Part shown: one piece after another, positions 34,725-43,872 of the stretch
How positions within the stretch are numbered: the first letter of the stretch is position 1
How the letters are laid out: every line of letters starts with the position of its first letter
DNA from: Rhodopirellula bahusiensis
Lineage (GTDB): Bacteria; Planctomycetota; Planctomycetia; Pirellulales; Pirellulaceae
Direction: 5' to 3'
DNA: 64,000 bases
Assembly (NCBI RefSeq): GCF_002727185.1
Contig: NZ_NIZW01000008.1
Coordinates: 186,001-250,000 of the forward strand
The notes under the pieces: model-generated
The model's input: the letters and a program-made list of their open reading frames with translations, nothing else
What the model was told of the DNA's origin: nothing
Databases searched by the model: none
Program-made: the position numbers and the translations under genes

Positions 34725-34960
34725 ACACACCCGCCCACACCATTCGATTCGGACTCATCAAAGCCAGTATCTGGCGGAACCAAACCAAATCAGGTGAAAG
34801 ACACTCCGTATCGATCGTTCGACTGTACAAGAACGGCGACGTTTGGAAAGAGTCAACACGATTCGGAAGAGACGACTTGCCGCTGATTGCGAAAGTCTCC
34901 GACAAGGCGCATACCTGGATTTACGAGAACAACGGCAGGAACGGGGAAGCCATCGAATAG
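34721..34960 (+). CDS. Small OB-like protein, third paralogue
   Basis: 79 residues from ATG 34721. IKASIWRNQTKSGERHSVS-IVRLY--GDVWKESTRFGRDDLPLIAKVSDKAHTWIY matches the 3009-3341 protein closely, the best conserved pair in the window. It stops at NGRNGEAIE without the acidic SSB-like tip. Its start overlaps the zinc-ribbon stop by 4 bp. Likely a single-stranded DNA-binding or replication-helper protein by analogy. It ends back to back with the lipoprotein gene (34961 minus). Confidence 0.75.
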   Translation: MNTPAHTIRFGLIKASIWRNQTKSGERHSVSIVRLYKNGDVWKESTRFGRDDLPLIAKVSDKAHTWIYENNGRNGEAIE

Positions 34961-35407
34961 CTACTCCTTCCACGGCTTCCGCTCATCCTCGAAGAGTTGA
35001 CTTGCGTTTTCCCGCAGCTGACTGGTCCAAAGTGTGACTTCCGAAGGCTCCCTTCCGTGCTTAAACGCAAGTTCTTCAACTGGTACGCCGGAAAGGGCTT
35101 CAATCGCGATCAACGCCTTAGCCTCCGCGCTGATAATTTCGATTCGCACACCGTTTTCATAAGTAATCCTAGTGGGTACCCCGGGATCCGGAATCCAGCT
35201 TTCTGGGTGACCGGTGTCAACCGATCCCGAATCACTGGTAACCGCTGCTAAATCAGGATAGTCCGGTTCGGATTCCCCCGGCATCGGGATGTTAGTCCCT
35301 TGTGCGACGCCTTCCGTTTCATTGGATGCATCTTCGCAGCCAGCGAGGAGCAAGAAGCCGAGAAGATGTAGTCCGATAATCCAGGGAAATCTCGTAGGAG
35401 TATTCAT
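34961..35407 (-). CDS. Lipoprotein with IS3 OrfA-type HTH in its mature part
   Basis: 148 residues from ATG 35407 (MNTPTRFPWIIGL). A signal peptide with a clear lipobox LLLAGC predicts a lipid-anchored exported protein, followed by an acidic Pro/Ser-rich linker. The C-terminal 50 residues (AEAKALIAIEALSGV, EELAFKHGREPSEV, then W, QL, ASQLFED) line up with the helix-turn-helix of IS3-family OrfA transposases. A DNA-binding fold outside the cytoplasm is odd. It may be a repurposed domain, a chance fusion by an insertion, or the export signal may not be used. Confidence 0.7.
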   Translation of the reverse strand: MNTPTRFPWIIGLHLLGFLLLAGCEDASNETEGVAQGTNIPMPGESEPDYPDLAAVTSDSGSVDTGHPESWIPDPGVPTRITYENGVRIEIISAEAKALIAIEALSGVPVEELAFKHGREPSEVTLWTSQLRENASQLFEDERKPWKE

Positions 35408-35667
35408 GGCGACTTTGGATGTTTGAATGTGCAGGGAAAGGGCTTCCAAGTTTAACCAGTTTCGACTCGATTTTCAGCAAACCGATTCTCACACACCCTT
35501 CGGTACGTGTACGGGCTTTCTCTCGCACAGATGATGCTCATGCAGGACCGCTCGTATCCAGAATGCACCATTTCGACACTCAACCGTCCGTTCGAGGGCT
35601 GAGACACTTGAGGAAATGTCAATCCCTGCGTGATATGAGACGAAGTTATGATAACAGGAGGAAGGTA
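35408..35667. other. Divergent intergenic region (lipoprotein / DUF1580)
   Basis: About 260 bp between the lipoprotein start (minus) and DUF1580 (plus). It must hold both promoters; apart from the AGGAGG site before 35668 I see no repeat or hairpin of note. Confidence 0.4.
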
Positions 35668-35949
35668 ATGGCCATCGATGTTGAACGCGAGCGATCAATA
35701 CCGCTAGCGGATGTCGCTAGTTTCGTTCCCAAGCGGAATGGAAAAAAAGTCCACTACTCAACAATCTACCGCTGGGCAACAAAGGGCGTACGTGGACGTA
35801 TCCTCGAATCTGTCATGGCCGGCGGGATTCGGTACACGACGGTCGAGGCGGTACATCGTTTTCTCGCAGCGAAACCGCAAGCACGTCAATCGCAGCAGGA
35901 CGATGAAACCGACGCCATCGACGAAGCACTTCGAAGAGCCGGCGTCTGA
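35668..35949 (+). CDS. DUF1580 protein, probable excisionase/HTH regulator
   Basis: 93 residues from ATG 35668, which has an ideal AGGAGG site. SIPLADVASFVPKRNGKKVH, then TIYRWATKGVRG and an RFLAAK segment follow the DUF1580 pattern, a planctomycete family with a MerR/excisionase-like winged helix. It lies convergent to and 46 bp from the integrase stop, the usual place of an excisionase (directionality factor), so it may steer the integrase toward excision. Confidence 0.8.
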   Translation: MAIDVERERSIPLADVASFVPKRNGKKVHYSTIYRWATKGVRGRILESVMAGGIRYTTVEAVHRFLAAKPQARQSQQDDETDAIDEALRRAGV

Positions 35950-35995
35950 ACATTGGACCGAATTTCGCTGTGTGACAGTGCTGCTCCGGAAATTA

Positions 35996-37270
35996 CTATC
36001 CTACCTGCCGCATGACTTCAATTGCTTTGTTTAGATCTAGCTCAGCATAGATTTCAGTAGTACTGGTCGATCCGTGGCCGTCGACGGCTCGTGCAGCATC
36101 GATACCGAACAGCTTGCGAATCTCCGTCGATGCGGTGTGGCGGATTCGATTCGGCGACCACTGTTCAATGTCCTGCTTTTTGCAAACGCGATGGATCGCT
36201 CGGCGATAACTTGCTGTGACGTAGCGGTCACCAGCCTTTCGTTTTGGCGATGCGACCCGGTTCGTTCCCGGTCGATTGCCTGTGGATGCCCTGGTCCGAC
36301 GCCGCTTGGTGGCCGCCTCACGGCGTCGTCGTTCAGCTTCGGCTGGTGAGAAACAGAATTCACCGTCCTGGCGGTCCATGTAGGGCTTCAGAATCTTGAT
36401 TGCACGAGGCCCAATCGCGATGACGCGGTCTTTCTCAAAGTGCTCCGTTTTGTGCTCCGACGGCCGGTAGACCCAGACATCGCCGCTGCAATCTATTTCT
36501 GATGGAGACATCGAGCAGACTTCGCCCGGACGTGCGCTTGTGAAACGTTGAATGCGAACCATATCGGCGACGACATCTGGCAAAAACTTCAAGGTTTCAT
36601 CGAGGACTTCATCTGCAACAGGAACAACGGGAGCAGTCTCGCGCGCCCGTGTTCGTCCTTTTTTCAAGCCGGATAGCTCTCTCAACGCCTGAGAAACGGA
36701 GCCGTCGATCAGCTCTTTGGACGCTGCCCACTTGAACATCCCACGCAGGCGATTGACCTGTTTGTTGAGGTAAGTTCGTGCCCAATCCATCTCGTCAATC
36801 ATCTTCTCGCGAAGCTCATCAAGAGCGACCGGACCGAAGTCTTGCGCGAAACAGGTGCCGTGATGTCGTCGAACCACACGCAGAACATCATCGATCGCAC
36901 CAGCCTCACGTGTGATCACCCCATTCTTGCGGTAATACTGGCGAGTATGCCGACGGTAGACCAAGACTAACTCGTTGATGGTCACTGGGATTCCAGTGGT
37001 GACCTTCTCACGAAGCGTCGCCGTCGTGATCGACGCCACGATTTTCTCTGGGTCGGTCTTGCAGGCGTCATCGAAATCTTCGAGCTTCGCTACCGGTCGT
37101 TCCTGATGACGCCGCTTCTCCCATTCCTTCAGCAGTTCTTGATACCGCTGGTGGCTTCTGCGTGAACCGTAGGGACCGATGTAGAGCGTTTCACCAAAGA
37201 AAGAAACGACAGCCTGTTTGGTGGATTTGTGCAGCCGATACTTCGGCGGCTGATGAAAAAGACGCGGCAT
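35996..37270 (-). CDS. Tyrosine integrase at tRNA-Met
   Basis: 424 residues from ATG 37270 (MPRLFHQPPKYRLH); an upstream frame is poor. It has an N-terminal arm-binding part, a core-binding helical domain (NKQVNRLRGMFKWAASKELI), and a catalytic domain: TSARPGEVCSM gives the first Arg, PNRIRHTASTEI the second Arg, DGHGSTSTTEIYAE the late His and Tyr. The box-II His is Asn here, as in related planctomycete integrases I recall. An insert of basic residues (RRRREAATKRRRTR) lies in the catalytic half. It is 151 bp from tRNA-Met and reads into the element. Confidence 0.92.
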   Translation of the reverse strand: MPRLFHQPPKYRLHKSTKQAVVSFFGETLYIGPYGSRRSHQRYQELLKEWEKRRHQERPVAKLEDFDDACKTDPEKIVASITTATLREKVTTGIPVTINELVLVYRRHTRQYYRKNGVITREAGAIDDVLRVVRRHHGTCFAQDFGPVALDELREKMIDEMDWARTYLNKQVNRLRGMFKWAASKELIDGSVSQALRELSGLKKGRTRARETAPVVPVADEVLDETLKFLPDVVADMVRIQRFTSARPGEVCSMSPSEIDCSGDVWVYRPSEHKTEHFEKDRVIAIGPRAIKILKPYMDRQDGEFCFSPAEAERRRREAATKRRRTRASTGNRPGTNRVASPKRKAGDRYVTASYRRAIHRVCKKQDIEQWSPNRIRHTASTEIRKLFGIDAARAVDGHGSTSTTEIYAELDLNKAIEVMRQVG

Positions 37271-37420
37271 GGTGGGAAGAACTTTGCGGAAGCGAGAACC
37301 GCAAAGAGGGAAGTCTTTTGGACATCCCTCTTTGCGTTCCCTGTTTGGCTTCGGCAAAGAGCCGCACTGCCTCACCGAGGCAGGTAACCTAAGACCAGGA
37401 ATGGCTTGGGTTTAAGAAAG

Positions 37421-37494
<74 letters not shown>

Positions 37495-37722
37495 GTATGT
37501 GAGACGTTGAATCGTCCGCCAAGGTTCGATTTCTATAGCGAAAATTCGCGAAAAAATCACTTCGTGGCGGCGTCGCAACGATGGAAGGACTATCGGTCAC
37601 AAACTGAGATTCGTCAAGCGGCTGTTCGCATTGTTGTCGAGATTTTCGTTTTTTGGCGAGCGATTCGCTATGTTGGCCTAGACTAGTACGTTGTGCGCCG
37701 GCTCCGCCAAGTCTTTTCGAGT

Positions 37723-39612
37723 ATGAATCTTCCCCCCAACACGACCGCCTCCGATTCGTCGGGTGCCATGGAATCCTCGGGGACGTTCTCTTCTGGCTCA
37801 ACCAACTCGTCAGGGCCTCCGGTTCCGCCGCCTCCCGTCGCCGTCCCGCCACCTGCTGAGCCCGCGGTTCCGCCGAGCCCTCAGGCAAACGGAACTCCTG
37901 AAAGCAACGGTGTCCCGAAGCCGCCGCCGGCTCCTCCGCGAGCGACGTTGCCACCGGTCAATCCGCCCAGCGTTGAGGCTCCCGCCGCGCGAGCATCCAA
38001 TTCAGTCAACGGAGACGTCGCCGAAAACGGATCGGTGCCAAGTCGGCCTCGTCCTGCAAAGACAACGAAACCAAAGCAGCCTCGCGTGGCCAAGGTCGCT
38101 CCGGCGGCTCAGCCCGATTTGATGGAAGCCGTCGTCACGGAAGTGCCACCCACGACTCCACCCAACTCGCGTTGGCGGACGGAAGTGCAACCAGAGGAAC
38201 GGAAAGAAAAGGAATCGGAACAAGAGGATGAATTGGCTCCGGTCAAACGTTCGGTGCCAGCGTGGTTGGTCAGCATGGTGTTTCACCTGATCGTGTTGTT
38301 GGTGCTGGCGTTGTTGACCACTCCGGTTGGCGAAGGCATCGGAAGCATCGTGTTGGAGTTCGGAGAGGCGACCGAGTCAGAAAACTTTGAGCTGGAGAAC
38401 GTCAGCATTGAAAGTTCGGAATCGATGGTCGATTCCACCAGCGACATGGAGAGTGAAATGGTGGTTGATACCGACATCCAGTCTCTGATGGACACGATGG
38501 AGTTGCCATCGGAAACGCTTGAGATGGTGCAGGTCGAACGCGGAATCGGTTCCGCGAGCGAGTTGGTCAAGCCGATGTTTGGTGGTCGGTCCGGCGCGAC
38601 GAAGAGTGCTTTGTTGGCGGCGTACGGCGGCACCGCAGAAACGCAGAATGCGGTTGAGCGTGGATTGCTGTGGTTGGCCAAAAACCAGGAACGTTCGGGA
38701 TCGTGGAGCATGGCGGGGCCCTACTCCGACGCGGCTCCGTTTTCAGAAAACCGATGTGCTGCCACCGCGATGGCGATGCTGGCATTTCAAGGTGATGGCA
38801 ACACGCACCAAGTCGGCCCCTACGCAAAGAACGTCGAACTAGGTCTGAGGACTTTGTTGAAAGGCCAACGCCGCGACGGATTCTTAGCGACCAATGTTCG
38901 CGGCGATGATCAGCAAGCCTACGGGCATGCTCAAGCGACGATTGCACTGTGCGAACTGTTTGCGATGACAGAAGACTCGGCCCTTCGCGGTCCGGCACAG
39001 GCGGCGGTGGACTACTGCGTGAACGCTCAGTCAGCGGCCGGCGGTTGGCGCTATCGGCCTCGGTTGGATTCCGATTTGTCGGTCACCGGTTGGTACGTGA
39101 TGGCTCTGACCAGCGCCCATTCGGCGGGATTGGAAGTCCCGTCATCGACTTTGAAAATGGCCAACACGTACTTGGATTCAGTTCAGTCTAATGGTGGCTC
39201 CTGGTACAGTTACCAACCCAATCGACCGGGGAGTTATGCGATGACGGCGGAAGGGTTGCTGTGCCGGCAGTACCTGGGTTGGCCGCACGACGAAGAGGCA
39301 TTGAAGCTGGGAATCGATGACTTGGTCGCCGACGGGATGTTGGATCCGAACAACCCCAACGTTTACTACTGGTACTATGCGACGCAGGCGATCCACCACG
39401 TCGGTGGTCAGCCCTGGCGGAAATGGAACGGCGTGATGCGAGTCGAGTTGCCGCGACTGCAACTGAAACGCGGTGCCGAGGCGGGCAGTTGGTCACCTCA
39501 GGCCGATGAATGGGGCCGCCGGGCGGGACGTTTGTACGTGACGTGTTTGTCGATCTATTGCTTGGAAGTTTATTACCGGCACATGCCGCTGTACGACCAG
39601 CACGGGAAATGA
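37723..39612 (+). CDS. Membrane-anchored terpene-cyclase-like repeat protein
   Basis: 629 residues from ATG 37723 (GTG 37693 is an alternative). The first 170 residues are Pro/Ala-rich and basic (cytoplasmic, low complexity), then one membrane helix (AWLVSMVFHLIVLLVLALL), and an outside part with prenyltransferase/squalene-cyclase repeats: AVERGLLWLAKNQERSGSW, AAQSAAGGWRY-type motifs and SNGGSWYSYQPN. No D-x-D-D catalytic cyclase motif was seen, so it is likely a structural or binding relative. A second such protein is at 43873-44952. Chromosomal gene, first after the island. Confidence 0.82.
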   Translation: MNLPPNTTASDSSGAMESSGTFSSGSTNSSGPPVPPPPVAVPPPAEPAVPPSPQANGTPESNGVPKPPPAPPRATLPPVNPPSVEAPAARASNSVNGDVAENGSVPSRPRPAKTTKPKQPRVAKVAPAAQPDLMEAVVTEVPPTTPPNSRWRTEVQPEERKEKESEQEDELAPVKRSVPAWLVSMVFHLIVLLVLALLTTPVGEGIGSIVLEFGEATESENFELENVSIESSESMVDSTSDMESEMVVDTDIQSLMDTMELPSETLEMVQVERGIGSASELVKPMFGGRSGATKSALLAAYGGTAETQNAVERGLLWLAKNQERSGSWSMAGPYSDAAPFSENRCAATAMAMLAFQGDGNTHQVGPYAKNVELGLRTLLKGQRRDGFLATNVRGDDQQAYGHAQATIALCELFAMTEDSALRGPAQAAVDYCVNAQSAAGGWRYRPRLDSDLSVTGWYVMALTSAHSAGLEVPSSTLKMANTYLDSVQSNGGSWYSYQPNRPGSYAMTAEGLLCRQYLGWPHDEEALKLGIDDLVADGMLDPNNPNVYYWYYATQAIHHVGGQPWRKWNGVMRVELPRLQLKRGAEAGSWSPQADEWGRRAGRLYVTCLSIYCLEVYYRHMPLYDQHGK

Positions 39613-39673
39613 TTCGAAGTTCGCTTCCCATGCCCGGCCCTCACCCTCGCGTACGCCTGAATGGCGTCGCTCG

Positions 39674-39704
39674 ACCTCTCCCCAAACTTCGTTTCGGGAG
39701 AGGT
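39674..39704. repeat. Hairpin in dispersed-type intergenic repeat
   Basis: ACCTCTCCC (39674-39682) pairs with GGGAGAGGT (39696-39704) and AAAC with GTTT inside. The surrounding text (CCTCACCCTCGC..) looks like a repetitive planctomycete intergenic element. The rest of 39613-39890 has no gene. Confidence 0.55.
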
Positions 39705-39890
39705 ACGCCATGTGGAAATTTGCCGAAAAGCGGTATCAGAAAACTACACGACCTCTGCGTTCAGGAGACTGAATTCAACCTTGCGAGCACAGCACTTGTA
39801 GACTGCACCGCCTCCGCTGCGGGGTGAGTGGCCCGGGCATCCAGTTTGGCGTTTCGGGGCGTTGCTTGGTTTGGCTAGGATGAATCGGCG

Positions 39891-40934
39891 ATGTTGTTTT
39901 CGGCATCGCGACTGGTCATTCGCCCACGCAGGGAAACTGGAACTTTGTCCGCTCCCGCCCCGCCGCAATCCAAGGCAGCCGTCGAATCCGCGGCCATCTC
40001 GGTCGATCGATTGAAGAAATCGTATCGTCGTGGGGGCAAGGTTCACGCCGCGCTGAACGGGATTTCGTTCCAGCTTCGACGCGGCGAACGCCTGGCTTAT
40101 TTGGGGCCCAACGGTGCCGGCAAGACGACGATGATTCGTTGTTTGTCAGGTCGAGCCAAGCCGGATTCGGGCAACATCACGATGCTGGGCGAACCCATCG
40201 ACGATGCCTTTGTTCGTGACTCCTTGGGGTTGGTGCCGCAAGAGATCGCTTTGTACGAAGACCTGACGACGACGGAGAACTTGGCCGCGTTTGGTCGGTT
40301 TCACGGGCTGCGCGGTCGCGTGTTGCGGAACAAGATCCAGTGGGGATTGCAGTGGACGGGGCTGGCGGATCGAGCCAACGATTTGGTCGGCACGTTTTCG
40401 GGCGGGATGAAGCGTCGTGTGAATCTGGCCTGCGGCGTGTTGCACGAACCCGAAGTGTTGTTGCTGGACGAGCCCACCGTGGGCGTGGACCCGCAGAGCC
40501 GCCAGCGGATCTTTGCAATGTTGGCGGAACTGAACACCGAAGGCACATCGGTTTTGTTGACGACCCATCACTTGGACGAAGCCGAGAGCCAGTGCGACCG
40601 GATCGTGATTGTCGATCACGGCCAAGTCGTCGCGACGGGCACGTTTGAAGAATTGGTTCGACAAACGATCGGTGGTGATCGCGAGGTGACCGTTCGCCTG
40701 GATCAGCCACTGCGGGGACACGGAAACGAACCATTGGCGGTGACCGGGTTGCAAGTGACCGCCCGGCCCGGCGAGAACGTGGTGACGACCAAGATGGCGG
40801 AAGTCGCGATGGGATTGCCACGACTGATCGATGCACTCAGCCAAGCGGAGTATGGCGTGCGAGATGTCGAGGTTCAATCGCCGACGCTGCACCACGTGTT
40901 TCTGCATCTGACCGGCCATGCACTGCGGGACTGA
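39891..40934 (+). CDS. ABC transporter ATP-binding protein
   Basis: 347 residues. Walker A GPNGAGKTT, Q-loop LVPQEIALY, signature FSGGMKRRV, Walker B LLLDEPTVGVD and H-switch TTHH mark an ABC-2-type exporter ATPase of the NatA/DRA family. The first 40 residues are a basic leader and the last 80 an extra C-terminal domain. The permease gene follows after 2 bp. Confidence 0.93.
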   Translation: MLFSASRLVIRPRRETGTLSAPAPPQSKAAVESAAISVDRLKKSYRRGGKVHAALNGISFQLRRGERLAYLGPNGAGKTTMIRCLSGRAKPDSGNITMLGEPIDDAFVRDSLGLVPQEIALYEDLTTTENLAAFGRFHGLRGRVLRNKIQWGLQWTGLADRANDLVGTFSGGMKRRVNLACGVLHEPEVLLLDEPTVGVDPQSRQRIFAMLAELNTEGTSVLLTTHHLDEAESQCDRIVIVDHGQVVATGTFEELVRQTIGGDREVTVRLDQPLRGHGNEPLAVTGLQVTARPGENVVTTKMAEVAMGLPRLIDALSQAEYGVRDVEVQSPTLHHVFLHLTGHALRD

Positions 40935-40936
40935 AC

Positions 40937-42391
40937 ATGGTCTGGAAAGTCATTGAAATTCATCTGCGTCGCTTGCGTCACAACCGCATGGAATGGTTGC
41001 TGACGTTTGTCGTTCCGATCGCGTTTTTCAGTATCTTTGCGTTGATATTTTCTCGCGGTGTGGGAGGCACGCCTCGTGTGAAGGTGGCGTTGATTCGCGA
41101 TGCTGGTGCGAACTTGGATACTGATTCGGGGGCTACGTCGCTGGCGTCAATTCAGTGCGATCACGTGATTCAGACACTTCGTGAAAGCGAGGGGCTGCGG
41201 CTGGTTCAGGACAGCGGCGAAAATCCAGCGCTGGATCGAGCGGCGGGCGAAGACCTTGTGCGACGAGGTTCCGCAACGATCGCGATCGTGCTGAGTGAAG
41301 ACGGCGAGGAGTTGTCGGCGGAACTGCTCAACGATGCGTCGGATCAAGTCGCCAGCCAAGTGGTTTCGGCATTGGTGATGCGAGCGATGTTGATGGCCAA
41401 GTCAGGCCAGGGCCAAGGCAACTTCGGACCGGATGGATTGCAGCGAACCAGCCCGGCGACTGCCGCGGGAACAGCAGCAGATGCAAACGCGGCCGGTGAA
41501 ACAGTTGGTGTGAAACAAGCTGGGTTTGAACAGTTGGTGCAAACTGCCGCGAGCGAAAGTGCCGGCGACGATTCCAAGTTAGGAACTTTCCCGAGGCAAC
41601 CGGCTTCCTTAGCGGAGAGGCGCAAGCCGCCCGGTGCCGTGATACCGGAGGGCTCGCGCACTTCCGCTACCGAAGTTGGGACGCCGGCTAAGGACGGTGC
41701 CACTGCTGGACCGAATCGCTTGTCCGCGAAAGCTTTGATGGCACCACCGGTGGTGAAGGTGGTCAACGTGATGGGCGAGAACAAATCCAATCCCGTGATC
41801 AGCGTTTACGCGGCTGGCATCGCCGTGATGTTCTTGCTGTTCGGTGCAACCAGTGGCGGCGGTGTGTTGTTGGAAGAACGCGAAAACCAAACGCTGGAAC
41901 GATTGCTTTCGACGCAAATGACGATGGATCATTTGCTGCTCGGCAAGTGGTTCTATTTGACGATGCTGGGGTGCGTGCAAGTCACGGTGATGTTCGTGTG
42001 GGCTCAACTGGTGTTTGGGTTGGACTTGCTCGGCAACCTGGACGGGTTCGTGATGATGACCCTGGTCACTTCCGCTGCAGCCGCCTCGTTCGGATTGTTC
42101 CTGGCAACGTTGTGCAAGACTCGCGGGCAGCTCAACGGGTTGTCCGTGGTGGCCGTGCTGACGATGAGCGCCCTGGGCGGATCGATGGTGCCACGTTATG
42201 TGATGAGCGAAGGTTTGCGAGAAGCCGGCTTGTGGACTTTCAACGCTTGGGCACTGGATGGTTACGACAAAGTTTTCTGGCGTGAGCTGCCGCCCAGTGC
42301 GTTGCAGCCGCAGCTGACGGTGCTGATGGCGACCGCGTTTGGGCTGCTGGTGCTGGCTCGTTTGCTAGCAATTCGCTGGGAAACTTCTTGA
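40937..42391 (+). CDS. ABC-2 family transporter permease
   Basis: 484 residues. One N-terminal transmembrane helix (WLLTFVVPIAFFSIFALIF), a large extracytoplasmic loop including a low-complexity Ala/Gly-rich part, then about five C-terminal helices (IAVMFLLFGATSGGGVLLEERE; FGLFLATLCKT). EERENQTLERLLSTQM is the coupling-helix motif of ABC-2 permeases. Pairs with the ATPase upstream to form an exporter of unknown substrate. Confidence 0.9.
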   Translation: MVWKVIEIHLRRLRHNRMEWLLTFVVPIAFFSIFALIFSRGVGGTPRVKVALIRDAGANLDTDSGATSLASIQCDHVIQTLRESEGLRLVQDSGENPALDRAAGEDLVRRGSATIAIVLSEDGEELSAELLNDASDQVASQVVSALVMRAMLMAKSGQGQGNFGPDGLQRTSPATAAGTAADANAAGETVGVKQAGFEQLVQTAASESAGDDSKLGTFPRQPASLAERRKPPGAVIPEGSRTSATEVGTPAKDGATAGPNRLSAKALMAPPVVKVVNVMGENKSNPVISVYAAGIAVMFLLFGATSGGGVLLEERENQTLERLLSTQMTMDHLLLGKWFYLTMLGCVQVTVMFVWAQLVFGLDLLGNLDGFVMMTLVTSAAAASFGLFLATLCKTRGQLNGLSVVAVLTMSALGGSMVPRYVMSEGLREAGLWTFNAWALDGYDKVFWRELPPSALQPQLTVLMATAFGLLVLARLLAIRWETS

Positions 42392-42587
42392 GAACTTCGC
42401 CGTTTCCGTCGCAGGAAACGCGTGGCTTTTGCGTATCGTGATTAGTCTGTTGATTGCGGTTGGGGCTTGTTCGGCGCGTCGTTTGCTCCAAGCGAGACAC
42501 CGCCTCAGGCGATTTTCACGGTGGGGATTGGGGTTGGATCCCTGCACCGTTTGCTCACGAATGCTTTGCTGCGATGGGACTTCTATC

Positions 42588-43022
42588 ATGACCGAAAAGA
42601 TCTTGACCAGGCTTCGATTGCTGCGTCGTGCATCTGCGCAAACGTCCGCTGCGGCAAACTTGGATGGCTCCGAGCAGCCTGGTGTGTTTTCGATCAACCC
42701 CAACAGCGAGTGCACTTGGAAACGGGGCGACTGGGCGATTTATCGCAAGAGTAAACGCAGCAAGGTTCCAGGGCCGCGAGCGTCCAGCGTGAAACCCAAT
42801 CTGAAAGGCGAGACCTACAACTACGTCGTCCAAAAGTTTTGGATGGTCGACGAGGTCCATTCGGATGGCACGCTGACCATGCGGACGACTCGCGGGAAGA
42901 CACATCGCGTGTCCGCGGATGATCCCAATCTTTCTCGGCCGAGCTGGTTCGCTCGGCTGCGATGGCGCGAGCGATTCGTCGCGATTGAATCCCAGTTTGG
43001 GAAATCGACCTACGCTGCGTGA
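42588..43022 (+). CDS. Conserved small planctomycete protein
   Basis: 144 residues from ATG 42588. A basic start (KILTRLRLLRRAS) precedes a strand-rich region (WKRGDWAIYRKSKRSKVPGPRA; TYNYVVQKFWMVDE). No catalytic motif; family unknown to me. The 200 bp before it hold no gene. Confidence 0.65.
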   Translation: MTEKILTRLRLLRRASAQTSAAANLDGSEQPGVFSINPNSECTWKRGDWAIYRKSKRSKVPGPRASSVKPNLKGETYNYVVQKFWMVDEVHSDGTLTMRTTRGKTHRVSADDPNLSRPSWFARLRWRERFVAIESQFGKSTYAA

Positions 43023-43115
43023 GCGGCGAGTTGATTCAATACATCAATCGCTGAAACCTGCTGGCTTCGTTTCAGTCGCGATGACGGGCCGAAATGATGC
43101 GTCGCTAGAACGACG

Positions 43116-43373
43116 CTACTTGGCGATTTTCTCTAGAAGAGCGGCCACGGCGGCGGGATCGTCCGACTCACGCAGTTCTTCGATGCGAGTTTCGGGGACA
43201 CCGACCTTTTCCAGGTGGCTGCACAAACGCTTCCAGACAGTTGCCCGTTTCTTTCCCTCGCTCAAGTAAAGCTCCGTGACGGCTTCTTGAGCTTTCTGCA
43301 ATCCGATGGCATCCCGGTTCTGGTAGTAGTTCCGGATGATCTTTTCTTGATGCGACGTACGATTGGGAGCCAT
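43116..43373 (-). CDS. Small helical conserved protein
   Basis: 85 residues: HQEKIIRNYYQNRDAIGLQK, then a charged helical body ending AALLEKIAK. No known domain. Followed after 12 bp by the small lipoprotein gene in the opposite order (43386), which is on the same strand and upstream, so the two form a unit. Confidence 0.7.
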   Translation of the reverse strand: MAPNRTSHQEKIIRNYYQNRDAIGLQKAQEAVTELYLSEGKKRATVWKRLCSHLEKVGVPETRIEELRESDDPAAVAALLEKIAK

Positions 43374-43385
43374 GGGCGAGCCTGC

Positions 43386-43613
43386 TTAGCGTTGGTTTCG
43401 TTTTTCTTCCGCACGGGCCGCTTGCAAGGCGGCTGCTTCGCGGGACAGTTTGAACTCCGGACCAGCCGGGAAGTACTGCACATCATCCTGCAAATAGTGT
43501 GGGCTCGGAAGGGTTTGGCCGTTGAGCGAAACCTGGCATCCAGTGCTGGTCGCCAACAAAGCTGCGAAAGCCAATGTGCCGATCGTTCCGCGGGTGATCC
43601 ACTGCGTGTTCAT
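43386..43613 (-). CDS. Small lipoprotein
   Basis: 75 residues from ATG 43613 (ATG 43625 possible). A short basic start, a hydrophobic TIGTLAFAALLATS and lipobox STGC are followed by a soluble tail with SPHYLQDDVQYFPAGPEF. Planctomycete-type lipoprotein of unknown role. Same strand as 43116-43373. Confidence 0.7.
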   Translation of the reverse strand: MNTQWITRGTIGTLAFAALLATSTGCQVSLNGQTLPSPHYLQDDVQYFPAGPEFKLSREAAALQAARAEEKRNQR

Positions 43614-43872
43614 CTTGTTTTCCATCGTTGTACGCCCCAACGCGTAAGGTTTTCGGACCGAGCGGCTCACGCAACGAGAGCCTGTCTGCCTGAAATCGGT
43701 GACAGAATCGTTATCGGCGGAAGAACCGGAAAACCTTGACATGATTCGAGAAAAAGCTTCGGGAGAGTTTCCCGCCGGCGGGGTTCCAATTGTCCCCACG
43801 AGTGCCACGCGAGTTCCACGCGACGAAGCAATCCGGCGTGACTCCCAGGCGACGATGGGGCACAATGGAAAC

